From positions 1 to 64,000 of the forward strand of contig CAVQFO010000030.1 of the NCBI GenBank assembly GCA_963711725.1: a DNA stretch of 64,000 bases, written 5' to 3'. This DNA is from CAVQFO01 sp963711725 (lineage in GTDB: Bacteria > Pseudomonadota > Gammaproteobacteria > Nitrococcales > Aquisalimonadaceae). Each line of letters opens with the position of its first letter. Position 1 is the stretch's first letter. Position numbers and translations under genes: made by a program. Positions 53,243 to 61,744 of the stretch are shown here, one piece after another. The notes under the pieces were generated by a model. The model saw only the letters and a list, made by a program, of their open reading frames with translations, had not been told where the DNA came from and made no database searches.

Positions 53243-54033
53243 CCGAAGCGGTGGAGAGTCACGTGGCGGCGGCCAAGCCGGACACCACGCACGGCAAGAT
53301 CCTCTACATGGAGGACGTCACCGTCAGCTTCGACGGCTTCCGGGCGCTGGATCGGCTGACGCTCTACGTGGACGACGGCGAGCTGCGCTGCATCATCGGC
53401 CCCAACGGCGCCGGCAAAACCACCATGATGGACGTGATCACCGGCAAGACCCGGCCCGACACCGGCACGGCGTTCTTCGGCCAGACCACCGACCTGCTGC
53501 GCTGTCCGAGACGGCGATCGCCCAGGCCGGCATCGGCCGCAAGTTCCAGAAGCCCACGGTGTTCGAAAACCACAGCGTGTTCGAAAACCTGGAGCTCGCC
53601 ATGGCCGGGGACAAGCGGGTGTGGCCGACCCTGCTGGCCGGGCTCAGCGGCGCCCAGCGTGAGCGCATCGAAGAGGTCATGGAAACCGTGGGCCTGGCCG
53701 CGGAGCGGTGGCGGATCGCCGGGCTGCTCTCCCACGGCCAGAAGCAATGGCTGGAGATCGGCATGCTGCTCATGCAGGAGCCCCGGCTGCTGCTGGTGGA
53801 CGAGCCGGTGGCGGGGATGACCGTAACACGAGACCGAACGCACCGCCGAACTGCTCACCAGCCTGGCCGGCCGCCACTCGGTGGTGGTGGTGGAACACGA
53901 CATGGGTTTCGTGCGCTCCATCGCCCGCCGGGTCACCGTCCTCCATCAGGGCAGCGTTCTGGCCGAGGGCAGCATGGACGAGGTGCAGAACGATCCCCGG
54001 GTCATTGAGGTTTACCTGGGCGACGAGACGTGA
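53239..54033 (+). pseudogene. urtD: Urea ABC transporter ATP-binding protein UrtD, two frameshifts
   Basis: First frame (53239 to about 53503): 'ILYMEDVTVSFDGFRALDRL' and Walker A 'GPNGAGKTT'. The frame then shifts near 53503-53508 (CTGCGCTGTCC; one missing C). Second frame: 'AIAQAGIGRKFQKPTVFENH', signature-like 'LLSHGQKQWLEIGMLL' and Walker B 'LLLVDEPVAGMT'. It shifts again near 53825 (GTAACACGAG; one extra A). Third frame: 'ELLTSLAGRHSVVVVEHDM' and the end 'VIEVYLGDET'. Repaired, it is a normal ~264-residue ATPase with all motifs. ATGA overlap with urtC and a 39-base gap to urtE show the operon is otherwise intact. Confidence 0.9.
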
Positions 54034-54072
54034 GCGCCGTAACCGGCGGAATCAGGCATAAGGTGAACAGCC

Positions 54073-54768
54073 ATGCTCCAAGTTGAAGGGCTGAATCAAT
54101 ACTACGGCGGCAGCCATACCCTGTGGGACGTGGACCTGGAGGTGCCCGTGGGGTCGTGCACCTGCCTCATGGGCCGCAACGGCGTGGGCAAGACCACGCT
54201 GCTCAAGGCCCTGATGGGGCTGCTGCCCAGCCGCTCCGGCCAGATCATCTTCGACGGCGCCAATCTCAGCCGCCGCCCCGCCGAGGCCCGGGCCCGCTCC
54301 GGCATCGGCTACGTGCCCCAGGGCCGGGAGATCTTCCCGCTGCTGACCGTGGAGGAAAACCTGCGCATCTCGCTCGGCGCCCGCGCCGATGGCCGGCGCG
54401 ACATCCCCGAACTGATCTACGATCTGTTCCCCGTGCTCAAGGAAATGAGCCACCGCCGCGGCGGCGACCTCTCCGGCGGCCAGCAGCAGCAACTGGCCAT
54501 CGGCCGGGCCCTGGTGCTGGACCCCAAGCTGCTGATCCTGGACGAACCCACCGAGGGCATCCAGCCCAACATCGTCCGCGAGATCGGCGACATCATCCGG
54601 CGGCTGAACCGGGAGCAGGGACTGACCGTGCTGCTGGTGGAGCAGAAACTGCCCTTCGCCCGCCGGGTGGCCGATCAGTTCTCGTTGATGGAGAAGGGGC
54701 GGATCGTGGCCGGAGGGCGGATGGACGAGCTGAACGATGATTTGGTGAAGGAGTACTTGTCGGTGTGA
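54073..54768 (+). CDS. urtE: Urea ABC transporter ATP-binding protein UrtE
   Basis: A 231-residue ATPase, the second nucleotide-binding subunit of the urea importer. Motifs: 'LNQYYGGSHTLWDVDLEV' near the start, Walker A 'GRNGVGKTT' (about 36-44), 'GIGYVPQGREIFPLLTVEENL', signature 'LSGGQQQQLAIGRAL', Walker B 'LLILDEPTEGIQP' and 'VEQK' in the switch. It is intact. It is the last gene of urtABCDE; the next gene lies on the other strand 19 bases on. Confidence 0.95.
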   Translation: MLQVEGLNQYYGGSHTLWDVDLEVPVGSCTCLMGRNGVGKTTLLKALMGLLPSRSGQIIFDGANLSRRPAEARARSGIGYVPQGREIFPLLTVEENLRISLGARADGRRDIPELIYDLFPVLKEMSHRRGGDLSGGQQQQLAIGRALVLDPKLLILDEPTEGIQPNIVREIGDIIRRLNREQGLTVLLVEQKLPFARRVADQFSLMEKGRIVAGGRMDELNDDLVKEYLSV

Positions 54769-54787
54769 CTGCCGATTGATGGGTGCG

Positions 54788-55867
54788 CTAAGTCGAATCC
54801 CCGTCTTCGCACACCGTCTTCACCGCCCCCCATTGCTGCGCCGTCAGCGGCGAATCCCCCCGCCGTTCCAGCTTGCGCAGCGACCGCACTCGCGCCCGGG
54901 TCAGCGGGTGGCTGGCGAGAAAGGCCAGGGCCTGGGGTGTCTCGCCCCGTTCCCGGCCCATTCGGGTGAGAAAGGTATCCAGTCCGCTGGAATCGTAGCC
55001 GGCGCGGTTGAGCATGAGCTCGGCGGTCCGGTCGGCTTCCGCCTCGGCGCTGCGGCTGTGGGCCAGATTGAGCAGGGTTTCGCCGGTGCGCGCGGCGATC
55101 TGCATGGCGCTGGAAGTATCGCCCACCAGCGCGGCGACCAGAATGCTGTAACCGGCGCTGCGGACCATGGCTTCACTGGGGTGTCGCTTGATTACGTGGC
55201 CCATTTCGTGAGCCAGAACTCCGGCCAGCTCCGCCGGACTCCGCGCTTCGTCGATCAGGCCTCGAAAGATGCCGATCTGGCCGCCGGGGGCGGCGAAGGC
55301 GTTGACGGTGTCGCTGTCGATGACCGAGATCTCCAGCGTTGGCGCTCGCTCGGGAGCCAGGTGCGCGGCCAGGTCGTTCAGTGCCTGGATGCCTTGCCCG
55401 CCCCGGCAATAGCCGTGGTTTGCGGCCGCGCTGTTCAGGACCTCCCGGCCTACGGATTGCTTCCACTGGGTGGGCAAAGCCGCCGCAATGGGGCCGGCGG
55501 CCAGATGAACCGCGGCGAACCCGCCCGTGACGATACCGATCAGGGCGCCGCCCCAGACCATAAGCCGATGGAAGGTTCCGCGTTTGCCATGGAAGCGCCG
55601 CCGTATCGCCGGGGCCACAGGACTCAAGGCGTCGACGAGGCCGTGATCATCCACCGTGAGCATGGCGTCCGGGTGCTGCCGGTGGCGCAGCCGCAGCGGC
55701 TGGCCCCGGTACGTCTCCTCGGCCAGGTAGAGGCCGTCCACTGGCAGGCTGACGAGCCGAAGGTCGCCGGCCTGCGGGTAGACGTCCAGCCGGTCGCCGC
55801 TGAGGCGGGCCCGCACGGCCTCACGCCGTGCGGACAGCCCGTCGTTCCACCAGCCCGAGTAGTCCAT
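54788..55867 (-). CDS. M48 family membrane metallopeptidase
   Basis: A 359-residue zinc peptidase. The N-terminal ~85 residues form a small beta-rich domain ('LDVYPQAGDLRLVSLPVDGLYLAE' region), then a membrane segment (about 102-125, 'LMVWGGALIGIVTGGFAAVHL'), then the M48 domain with 'DSDTVNAFAAPGGQIGIFRGLI' and zinc motif HEMGH in 'GVLAHEMGHVIKRH'; the third ligand is likely the first Glu of 'EAEADRTAELML'. The ATG at 55867 lies eight bases from the stop of the DUF898 gene, so the two are a unit. By family analogy it may degrade envelope proteins. Confidence 0.88.
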   Translation of the reverse strand: MDYSGWWNDGLSARREAVRARLSGDRLDVYPQAGDLRLVSLPVDGLYLAEETYRGQPLRLRHRQHPDAMLTVDDHGLVDALSPVAPAIRRRFHGKRGTFHRLMVWGGALIGIVTGGFAAVHLAAGPIAAALPTQWKQSVGREVLNSAAANHGYCRGGQGIQALNDLAAHLAPERAPTLEISVIDSDTVNAFAAPGGQIGIFRGLIDEARSPAELAGVLAHEMGHVIKRHPSEAMVRSAGYSILVAALVGDTSSAMQIAARTGETLLNLAHSRSAEAEADRTAELMLNRAGYDSSGLDTFLTRMGRERGETPQALAFLASHPLTRARVRSLRKLERRGDSPLTAQQWGAVKTVCEDGDST

Positions 55868-55875
55868 GGCCTGCT

Positions 55876-56823
55876 TCAGAAGGCGCCCAGGTCCAGGGCG
55901 TCGGCGAAGCTTTCGGTGGTGGCGCCGGATTCGGCTTGCGCCTGCCGGACGGCGGCGTAATCCAGGGTGCCGGCTACCGTGAGGCGCTGGGTGAAGAAAT
56001 TCAGCGTTCGGACGATCACCCAGGGTGCGCCCAGACCCAGCGTAAAGATCACCAGCAGGATATTCGTCAGATACAGGCCGAACAGCTCGCCCCCGGTGAC
56101 GTTCACGGCAAAGCTCATGCCCTCCAGCTTGAGGTGCTCGGCCTTGTAGCGCATGGCCCGGGCTCCATACCAGATCCAGATCAGGCCCAGGGTGGGGATG
56201 GTCAGCAGCCACGCGACGAAGTAGTTCCCGAACAGATCCCCGCCGTCGCCGTCGAATTGGAAGCGGACATTGCCGAAGTAGGTGTTGCCCAGCAGGTGCT
56301 TGCTGAGTTTCATGTCCATGTAGGGCGCGTACAGGCCTAGGGTCAGCCCTGTGAGAATGCCGTAGCCCAGCATCATGCCGCCGTGGTCCCAGCCGGAACC
56401 GGCCAGCCCGAAGCGGATGCCACGCCAGCGGGTTCGGGTGAGCAGGTAGCGGGAGTGCCCGTACAGGGCATAGCCGAAGAGGACCGGCATGGCTACATAA
56501 ATGATGAACATCATGGGAATCGCGAGCAGCGGCGCGAAGGCCATGGCGAGCATCAGCACGGTGTAGGCGGCGATCGCCAGCAGCATGACCTTGAGGAAAC
56601 CCACGAACAGTTCCTTGCCGGTGCCCGTATATTCGAATCGCTCGCCGTCGAAGCCGGTTTGAGTCCAGATATAGCGCCGGATCCGGGTCTTGGCCCAGAA
56701 GTGGTATATGCCCAGCGTCAGGATCTTGTAGACCAGGTTAACGATGAAAATGACGAATAGCTCGCCGCCGCGGCCGTAGTGCTCTATACGTGCCCCCTGC
56801 GGGGCCGCGGAAACCTCACTCAT
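55876..56823 (-). CDS. DUF898 (YjgN family) membrane protein
   Basis: A 315-residue inner-membrane protein with about six hydrophobic segments in a threefold pattern. Each unit has a 'G-x-L-F-x-x-x-x-x-N/F' entry and a 'TLGLY/IYHFWAKTRIRRYI' exit: 'GRGGELFVIFIVNLVYKILT', 'GTGKELFVGFLKVM' and 'GDGGDLFGNYFVAWLLTIPT', with a fourth 'TGGELFGLYLTNIL'. This is typical of DUF898; function unknown. The pairing with an M48 peptidase, eight bases away, recurs in other proteobacteria to my knowledge and suggests shared work in envelope quality control (inference). Confidence 0.9.
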   Translation of the reverse strand: MSEVSAAPQGARIEHYGRGGELFVIFIVNLVYKILTLGIYHFWAKTRIRRYIWTQTGFDGERFEYTGTGKELFVGFLKVMLLAIAAYTVLMLAMAFAPLLAIPMMFIIYVAMPVLFGYALYGHSRYLLTRTRWRGIRFGLAGSGWDHGGMMLGYGILTGLTLGLYAPYMDMKLSKHLLGNTYFGNVRFQFDGDGGDLFGNYFVAWLLTIPTLGLIWIWYGARAMRYKAEHLKLEGMSFAVNVTGGELFGLYLTNILLVIFTLGLGAPWVIVRTLNFFTQRLTVAGTLDYAAVRQAQAESGATTESFADALDLGAF

Positions 56824-56934
56824 GGTGTGCCCTTCCCTGTTTGTTTTTTGTTGTCTTTAGAAGTCGGCTTGCCCCCAAGCCGCACCGAAAGCATTACCCA
56901 GCCCGGTACGAGTGCGCAAGTCCCCGCCCGACAG

Positions 56935-58431
56935 TCAGGCCCGGCTCAGGCGTCGATAGCCGATGGCCTCCATCAAGTGTGGCTGCCTCACGGCGTCTTC
57001 GCCCGCCAGGTCGGCAATGGTCCGGGCCAGTCGCAGGCAGCGGTGATAGGCCCGCGCCGACAGGCCCAGGCGGTCGATGGCGTCGACCAGCAAATCCCGG
57101 GAGGCCTTGTCCAGGCCGCAGGCCTCATCCACCACCGCCGGGGTGAGTTGGGCGTTGGACGCGATGCCGCGCGCCAATTGGCGTTCCCGGGCGCGCACGA
57201 CCCGTTGGCGGATCTCGGCGCTGGGTTCCCCGGCCGGTGAGTCCTGTAACTCCGCCGCGCTCAACCGGGGGACTTCCACGAACATGTCGATGCGGTCCAG
57301 CAATGGTCCACTGAGCCGGCCACGATAGCGGGCGACGGTTTCCGGAGTGCAGTGACAGCGTCCCTCGGGGTCGCCCAGGTAGCCGCAGGGGCAGGGGTTC
57401 ATGGCGGCGACCAGCTGGAAACGGGCGGGGTATTCCATTTTCGCAGCCGCACGGGATATCACGACACGGCCGGCCTCGATGGGCTCGCGGAGGATTTCCA
57501 GGGCCTGGCGGCTGAACTCCGGCAGCTCGTCCAGGAACAGGACTCCATTATGGGCCAGCGAGATCTCGCCGGGCCTGGGGCGTGCGCCGCCGCCGGTGAG
57601 GGCCACGCTGGATGCGCTGTGATGGGGGCAGCGGAACGGCCGCCTGCCCCACAAAGCCGGATCGAAGCCCTGGTCGCTGACGGACTGAACAGCCGCTGTT
57701 GCCAGGCTTTCGTCCTGGGTCATGGGGGGGAGGATGCCGGGCAGGCGGCTGGCCAGCATGCTTTTGCCCGTGCCCGGTGGGCCCACGAACAGCAGGCTAT
57801 GGCCTCCCGCCGCGGCGATTTCCAGGCTGCGCTTGGCCTGTTGTTGGCCCCGCACCTCGCTCAGGTCCGGTGAGTTGGCGGAGCCGGCCGACTCCGGACG
57901 CGGCGCTTCGGGCAGGCCTTCGCCGCTGGCCAGATGGCCGCAGACCCCGAGCAGATGATCCGCCGGGCGGACCGCCTGGGGGCTGACCAAGGCGCCCTCG
58001 GCGGCGTTGGCGGCGGGCAATATCATCGTGCGTCCCGAACGATGGGCCTGGACCGCCATGGGCAGTACGCCGGATACGGGGCGGATGGCGCCGGTCAGGG
58101 CCAGCTCTCCGGTCAGCTCGTAGGCTTCCGGGTCCTTCAGCCGCGCCTGACCGGAGGCGACGAGGATGCCCACGGCAATGGGCAGATCGAAGCGGCCTCC
58201 CTCCTTGGGGAGGTCGGCGGGGGCCAGGTTTACGGTGATGCGTCGGGCGGGAAACTCGAAGCCGCTGTTCTGGATCGCGCTGCGCACGCGGTCCTTGCTC
58301 TCCTTAACAGCGGCCTCGGGCAGGCCGACGATGGACAGGCTGGGCAACCCGTTGGCGAGATGCACTTCCACCGTGACCAGCGGGGCTTCCACGCCCACGG
58401 CGGCCCGGCCGTATACGACAGCTAACGACAT
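56935..58431 (-). CDS. comM: YifB/ComM family AAA ATPase
   Basis: A 498-residue Mg-chelatase-like AAA+ ATPase. The N-terminal Lon-substrate-binding-like domain (1-165, 'VEVHLANGLPSLSIVGLPEAAVKE' region) is followed by Walker A 'GPPGTGKS' (about 215-222), 'HHSASSVALTGGG', Walker B 'VLFLDELPEFSRQALEILREP' and the C-terminal 'LGLSARAYHRCLRLARTIADL'. ComM is a branch-migration helicase that extends integration of transformed DNA in naturally competent relatives. No other competence gene is in the window. ubiK lies 95 bases upstream on the same strand. Confidence 0.93.
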   Translation of the reverse strand: MSLAVVYGRAAVGVEAPLVTVEVHLANGLPSLSIVGLPEAAVKESKDRVRSAIQNSGFEFPARRITVNLAPADLPKEGGRFDLPIAVGILVASGQARLKDPEAYELTGELALTGAIRPVSGVLPMAVQAHRSGRTMILPAANAAEGALVSPQAVRPADHLLGVCGHLASGEGLPEAPRPESAGSANSPDLSEVRGQQQAKRSLEIAAAGGHSLLFVGPPGTGKSMLASRLPGILPPMTQDESLATAAVQSVSDQGFDPALWGRRPFRCPHHSASSVALTGGGARPRPGEISLAHNGVLFLDELPEFSRQALEILREPIEAGRVVISRAAAKMEYPARFQLVAAMNPCPCGYLGDPEGRCHCTPETVARYRGRLSGPLLDRIDMFVEVPRLSAAELQDSPAGEPSAEIRQRVVRARERQLARGIASNAQLTPAVVDEACGLDKASRDLLVDAIDRLGLSARAYHRCLRLARTIADLAGEDAVRQPHLMEAIGYRRLSRA

Positions 58432-58526
58432 AAATCCTTCCCTGGTTATGCGAACGCGGCCGGTCGCGCTCCACGGGCCCGGCCGCCTTGCCGCGTTTCC
58501 TCAACCGCCGCCGAAGCGGCGGCGGT

Positions 58527-58790
58527 CTAATCCTTCTTTCCGGCGCTATCCAGCCCCGCTTCCAATGCGGTCACACGCTCGCTCAGCGCTTCCACCTGGG
58601 CGCGGGTTCGGGCCAGGACCTTGGCCTGGGCGTCGAATTCCTCTCGGGTGACCAAATCGAGCTTGGAGAACGTGTTCTGGAGCCCGGCCCGCACGTTCTT
58701 CTCGAATTCCTGCTGCAGGTCCTTCAGGCCCGGCGGCAGGTTGTCGGTGAACTTGCGCGCAAGCTCGTCGAGGGTCTTTGGATCCAGCAT
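58527..58790 (-). CDS. ubiK: Ubiquinone biosynthesis accessory factor UbiK
   Basis: An 87-residue coiled-coil protein (BMFP/YqiC family). 'MLDPKTLDELARKFTDNLPPG' opens the family domain, followed by 'DLQQEFEKNVRAGLQNTFSKL', 'LVTREEFDAQAKVLARTR' and a C-terminal heptad coil 'QVEALSERVTALEAGL'. UbiK trimers bind UbiJ and membranes and support aerobic ubiquinone synthesis. The ATG at 58790 has GGAGG four bases upstream, so the nine-residue upstream extension is not used. The gene is divergent from glnK. Confidence 0.92.
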   Translation of the reverse strand: MLDPKTLDELARKFTDNLPPGLKDLQQEFEKNVRAGLQNTFSKLDLVTREEFDAQAKVLARTRAQVEALSERVTALEAGLDSAGKKD

Positions 58791-58822
58791 GGTGCCTCCG
58801 GCGTGATCAGTGTGCAAATGGC

Positions 58823-58858
58823 CGCACCAATTGGGTGCGTGTGGATGAATTTGGTGCG
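58823..58858. promoter_or_regulatory. Tandem NtrC-like sites upstream of glnK
   Basis: Site 1 CGCACC-AATTG-GGTGCG (58823-58839) is a perfect 6-5-6 dyad. Site 2 TGGATG-AATTT-GGTGCG (58842-58858) keeps one full half-site. The 19-base centre-to-centre spacing places them near the same helix face, and they are about 85-105 bases upstream of the -24 element. Confidence 0.75.
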
Positions 58859-58934
58859 TGCGTCTGCGTGTCCGACCTTGGTGTCGCGGCCTCGAAATAT
58901 CGTAACGATATGTTTTAAATTAAAAAATCAATAA

Positions 58935-58950
58935 TGGCACGCAAAATGCT
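58935..58950 (+). promoter_or_regulatory. Sigma-54 promoter of glnK-amtB
   Basis: TGGCACGCAAAATGCT matches TGGCACG-N4-TTGCW with one mismatch in the -12 T pair; GG and GC are ten bases apart. Transcription would start near 58962. Confidence 0.78.
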
Positions 58951-59141
58951 CAAGCTAGGGCGAGCACAGGCCACCCGAGCGCCAAGCCGGGTCGCCCCGT
59001 GCGGTATCGAAGGCCGGCAAGCACGCTTGCGGACCTTCACCGGTCGGGACACGAGGCCCTCACCGCCAGGCAACCCGGCAAGGATGCCTCGGCCCAGCGG
59101 GCTCGGCAACAGGTGGGTCACAGAAACCAGGAGTTTTCGGG

Positions 59142-59480
59142 ATGAAGTTAGTTACCGCAATTATCAAGCCGTTCAAGCTCGACGATGTGCGCGAAGCACT
59201 CTCCGAGATCGGGGTGCAGGGCATCACCGTGACGGAGGTCAAGGGCTTCGGGCGCCAGAAGGGCCATACCGAGCTCTATCGCGGCGCCGAGTATGTCGTC
59301 GATTTCCTGCCCAAGGTGAAGATCGAGGTTGCCCTCGACGACGCCCTGCTGGAGCGGGCCGTCGAGTCCATCGCCAAGGCCGCCAACACCGGCAAGATCG
59401 GCGACGGCAAGATCTTTGTATTCGATCTGGAGCAAGCCATCCGTATCCGTACCGGCGACACCGGCCCGGATGCGCTTTAA
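59142..59480 (+). CDS. glnK: Nitrogen regulatory protein P-II (GlnK)
   Basis: A 112-residue PII signalling protein. The uridylylation site Y51 is in the T loop 'HTELYRGAEYVVDFLPK', and the nucleotide-binding C loop 'GKIGDGKIFV' and 'RIRTGDTG' end are conserved. Being directly ahead of amtB and under a sigma-54/NtrC promoter marks it as GlnK rather than GlnB. When nitrogen is sufficient, deuridylylated GlnK plugs AmtB, as known from E. coli. AGGAG precedes the ATG. Confidence 0.96.
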   Translation: MKLVTAIIKPFKLDDVREALSEIGVQGITVTEVKGFGRQKGHTELYRGAEYVVDFLPKVKIEVALDDALLERAVESIAKAANTGKIGDGKIFVFDLEQAIRIRTGDTGPDAL

Positions 59481-59506
59481 GCCTGCGGATAAGAGGAATG
59501 GAAAAA

Positions 59507-60814
59507 ATGCGTAGTATTGAATTGAAACGTTTTCGCTGGCCCTTGCTGTTGGGGCTGCTCTGTCTCGCGCCGGCCGCATTCGCCGCGGACCCCACGCTGG
59601 ATTCCGGCGACACGGCCTGGATGCTGACCTCTACCGCGCTGGTCCTGTTCATGACCATTCCCGGTCTGTCCCTGTTCTATGCCGGCATGGTGCGGAGCAA
59701 GAACGCCCTGTCGGTGATGATGCAGTGCTTTGCCATCACCTGCCTGGTCACCGTGCTGTGGATGGTTGTCGGCTACAGCCTGGCCTTTGCCGATGGCGGC
59801 AACATGAACGGCATCATCGGTGGCTTCGGCAAGTTCTTCATGAAGGGCATTACGGGTGACGCACTCAGCGGCACCATCCCCGAGATGGTGTTCTCCATGT
59901 TCCAGCTGACCTTCGCCATCATCACCCCGGCGCTGATCGTCGGTGCTTTCGCCGAGCGCATGAAGTTCTCCGCCATGCTCTGGTTCGTGGGCCTGTGGGT
60001 CACCCTGATCTACTCCCCGATCTGCCACTGGGTGTGGGGCGGCGGCTGGCTCGGCGGCATGGGCGTGCTGGACTTCGCCGGCGGCACCGTGGTGCACATC
60101 AATGCCGGTATCGCCGGTCTGGTTGCGGCCCTGGTGCTGGGCAAGCGTACGGGTTATCCGCGCACCCCCATGATGCCTCACAACCTGATTCTGACCCTGG
60201 TTGGCGCCGGCATGCTGTGGGTGGGCTGGTTCGGCTTCAACGCCGGTAGTGAACTGGCCGCCGACGGCACCGCGGGCATGGCCATGGCCGTGACCCAGAT
60301 CGCCACGGCGACGGCCGCCCTGGGCTGGATGTTCGCCGAGTGGATGTCCCACGGCAAGCCCAGCGCCCTGGGTATCGCTTCCGGCGCGGTCGCGGGCCTG
60401 GTGGCCATCACCCCGGCTTCCGGTTTCGTGGGTCCCACGGGCGCCCTGATCATCGGCCTTGTCGCCGGCGTGGGCTGCTTCTGGAGCGCCACCAAGCTCA
60501 AGCAGGCCCTGGGTTATGACGACTCCCTGGACTGCTTCGGCGTCCACGGCGTGGGCGGCATCATCGGTGCCCTGCTCACGGGTGTGTTCGTCTCCGCCTC
60601 CTTCGGCGGCGCGGGCCTGGCCGAGGGCGTGACCATGGGTGCCCAGGTCGGCAAGCAGATCGTGGGTATCCTGGTGACCGTCGTCTACGACGGCATCGGC
60701 ACCTTCATCATCCTCAAGGTCGTGGACGCCCTGGTGGGCCTGCGCGTCACCGAAGAGGACGAGTCCCAGGGCCTGGATATCGCCCTGCACGACGAGCGCG
60801 GCTACAACTTGTAA
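59507..60814 (+). CDS. amtB: Ammonium transporter AmtB
   Basis: A 435-residue inner-membrane ammonium channel with a cleavable signal peptide (1-26, 'APAAFAADP') and 11 membrane spans. Features: 'FMTIPGLSLFYAGMVRSKN' after the signal, the periplasmic 'SPICHWVWGGGWLG', the pore twin-histidine region with 'GGTVVHINAGIAGLVAAL' and 'DCFGVHGVGGIIGALL', and a cytoplasmic tail with 'VTEEDESQGLDIALHDERGYNL', the usual GlnK-contact region. The ATG at 59507 is preferred because GAGGA lies nine bases upstream; the ATG at 59498 would touch that site. It lies 26 bases after glnK and is followed by a terminator. Confidence 0.96.
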   Translation: MRSIELKRFRWPLLLGLLCLAPAAFAADPTLDSGDTAWMLTSTALVLFMTIPGLSLFYAGMVRSKNALSVMMQCFAITCLVTVLWMVVGYSLAFADGGNMNGIIGGFGKFFMKGITGDALSGTIPEMVFSMFQLTFAIITPALIVGAFAERMKFSAMLWFVGLWVTLIYSPICHWVWGGGWLGGMGVLDFAGGTVVHINAGIAGLVAALVLGKRTGYPRTPMMPHNLILTLVGAGMLWVGWFGFNAGSELAADGTAGMAMAVTQIATATAALGWMFAEWMSHGKPSALGIASGAVAGLVAITPASGFVGPTGALIIGLVAGVGCFWSATKLKQALGYDDSLDCFGVHGVGGIIGALLTGVFVSASFGGAGLAEGVTMGAQVGKQIVGILVTVVYDGIGTFIILKVVDALVGLRVTEEDESQGLDIALHDERGYNL

Positions 60815-60844
60815 TCCCGTTCTCGTCCGGTCGAAACGACCATC

Positions 60845-60877
60845 AAAGGCCGCCCCTCGGGGCGGCCTTTCTTTTTT
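60845..60877 (+). terminator. Rho-independent terminator of glnK-amtB
   Basis: AAAGGCCGCCCC-TC-GGGGCGGCCTTT hairpin followed by CTTTTTT, about 30 bases after the amtB stop. Confidence 0.93.
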
Positions 60878-60929
60878 GGGTCTGTCGATGGGGTTGCTGC
60901 TCTCTGGATGTCTTCGAGTGGGACATGGT

Positions 60930-61011
60930 TTCACCACAGAGGCGCGGAGCACACAGAGAAGCAAAGATGATGCCCTTGTCCTCTGCGTAACTCTGTGTCC
61001 TCTGTGGTGAA
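60930..61011. repeat. CACCACAGAG-type inverted repeat (family C)
   Basis: Left arm TTCACCACAGAGGCGCGGAG onward (60930-60960) pairs with right arm ending CTGTGTCCTCTGTGGTGAA (60981-61011) around about 20 bases. It matches the outer arms of the element at 47083-47208. Confidence 0.85.
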
Positions 61012-61144
61012 TGCTTTTCCACTGAGCGGGGTTCCGCCGGCATGTCGGACTACCCTTTGCCAATCCGAAATGCACGCCTTTTGCTTTTCTCCGAGCCTCT
61101 GCAGCGCATTCCGCCGGGCGCCCACCTTCGAGTAGTATCGCGCC

Positions 61145-61744
61145 ATGGAACTGCTGCGTGTGGAAGACCTGGACTGCGGGAGTGTTGCCGGGGCGAGTTT
61201 CGCCCTGGAAGCCGGGGAGTGCCTGTGCCTTTCCGGTCCCTCGGGGGCGGGCAAGACCCGCCTACTCCGGGCCCTGGCTGATCTCGACTCTCATACCGGC
61301 AGTGTTCGGCTGGATGGGGTGGCCCGGGAAGACTATGCCCCCAGCGACTGGCGTCGGCGGGTGCTGCTGGTGCCCTCGGAGAGCCATTGGTGGGCGGATT
61401 CCGTCGGCGTCCATTTCCAGGAACGGCCCGCTTCGGAGCAGATGGCAGCCCTGGGCCTGCCCTCCGAGGCCCTGGAGTGGACGGTGGCGCGCTTATCCGC
61501 CGGAGAGCGTCAGCGCCTGGCATTGTTGCGCGCGGCGCTGCGCCGGCCGCGGGTTCTTCTGCTGGATGAGCCCACCGCGAATCTGGACGGCGCCAATATC
61601 GCCCGCGTTGAAGCATGGCTCGCGCAACTGCGGCGCCGGCAGGGCGTGGGGCTGGTGTGGGTATCCCATGACATGGGCCAGATCAAGCGGGTCGCCGACC
61701 GCCACCTTTGTATCGTCGGCGGACGGTTGGAGGACGCGGCATGA
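61145..61744 (+). CDS. fetA: ABC transporter ATP-binding protein (FetA/YbbL-like)
   Basis: A 199-residue ATPase with Walker A 'GPSGAGKT' (about 31-38), signature variant 'RLSAGERQRLALLRAAL', Walker B 'VLLLDEPTANLD' and switch 'WVSHD'. The Q loop is replaced by 'LLVPSESHWW'. With the 266-residue permease encoded next it resembles E. coli FetAB (YbbLM), linked to iron export and peroxide resistance. The genes overlap by four bases (ATGA). The iron role is inferred from the family. Confidence 0.85.
   Translation: MELLRVEDLDCGSVAGASFALEAGECLCLSGPSGAGKTRLLRALADLDSHTGSVRLDGVAREDYAPSDWRRRVLLVPSESHWWADSVGVHFQERPASEQMAALGLPSEALEWTVARLSAGERQRLALLRAALRRPRVLLLDEPTANLDGANIARVEAWLAQLRRRQGVGLVWVSHDMGQIKRVADRHLCIVGGRLEDAA

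Larger units (their letters stand above)
58791..59141. other. ubiK-glnK divergent regulatory region
   Basis: About 350 bases with two NtrC-like sites (58823-58858), a small dyad ATATCG-TAA-CGATAT (58897-58911), a sigma-54 promoter (58935-58950) and a ~180-base GC-rich leader to glnK with no credible ORF. Confidence 0.75.
60815..61144. other. amtB-fetA intergenic region
   Basis: About 330 bases with the amtB terminator (60845-60877) and a family C inverted repeat (60930-61011). No gene is seen. Confidence 0.7.

Noticed and set aside
53500..53830. Programmed frameshifting in urtD
   Set aside because: No slippery heptamer or downstream pseudoknot is evident, and the two shifts go in opposite directions. 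Simple indels explain them better.
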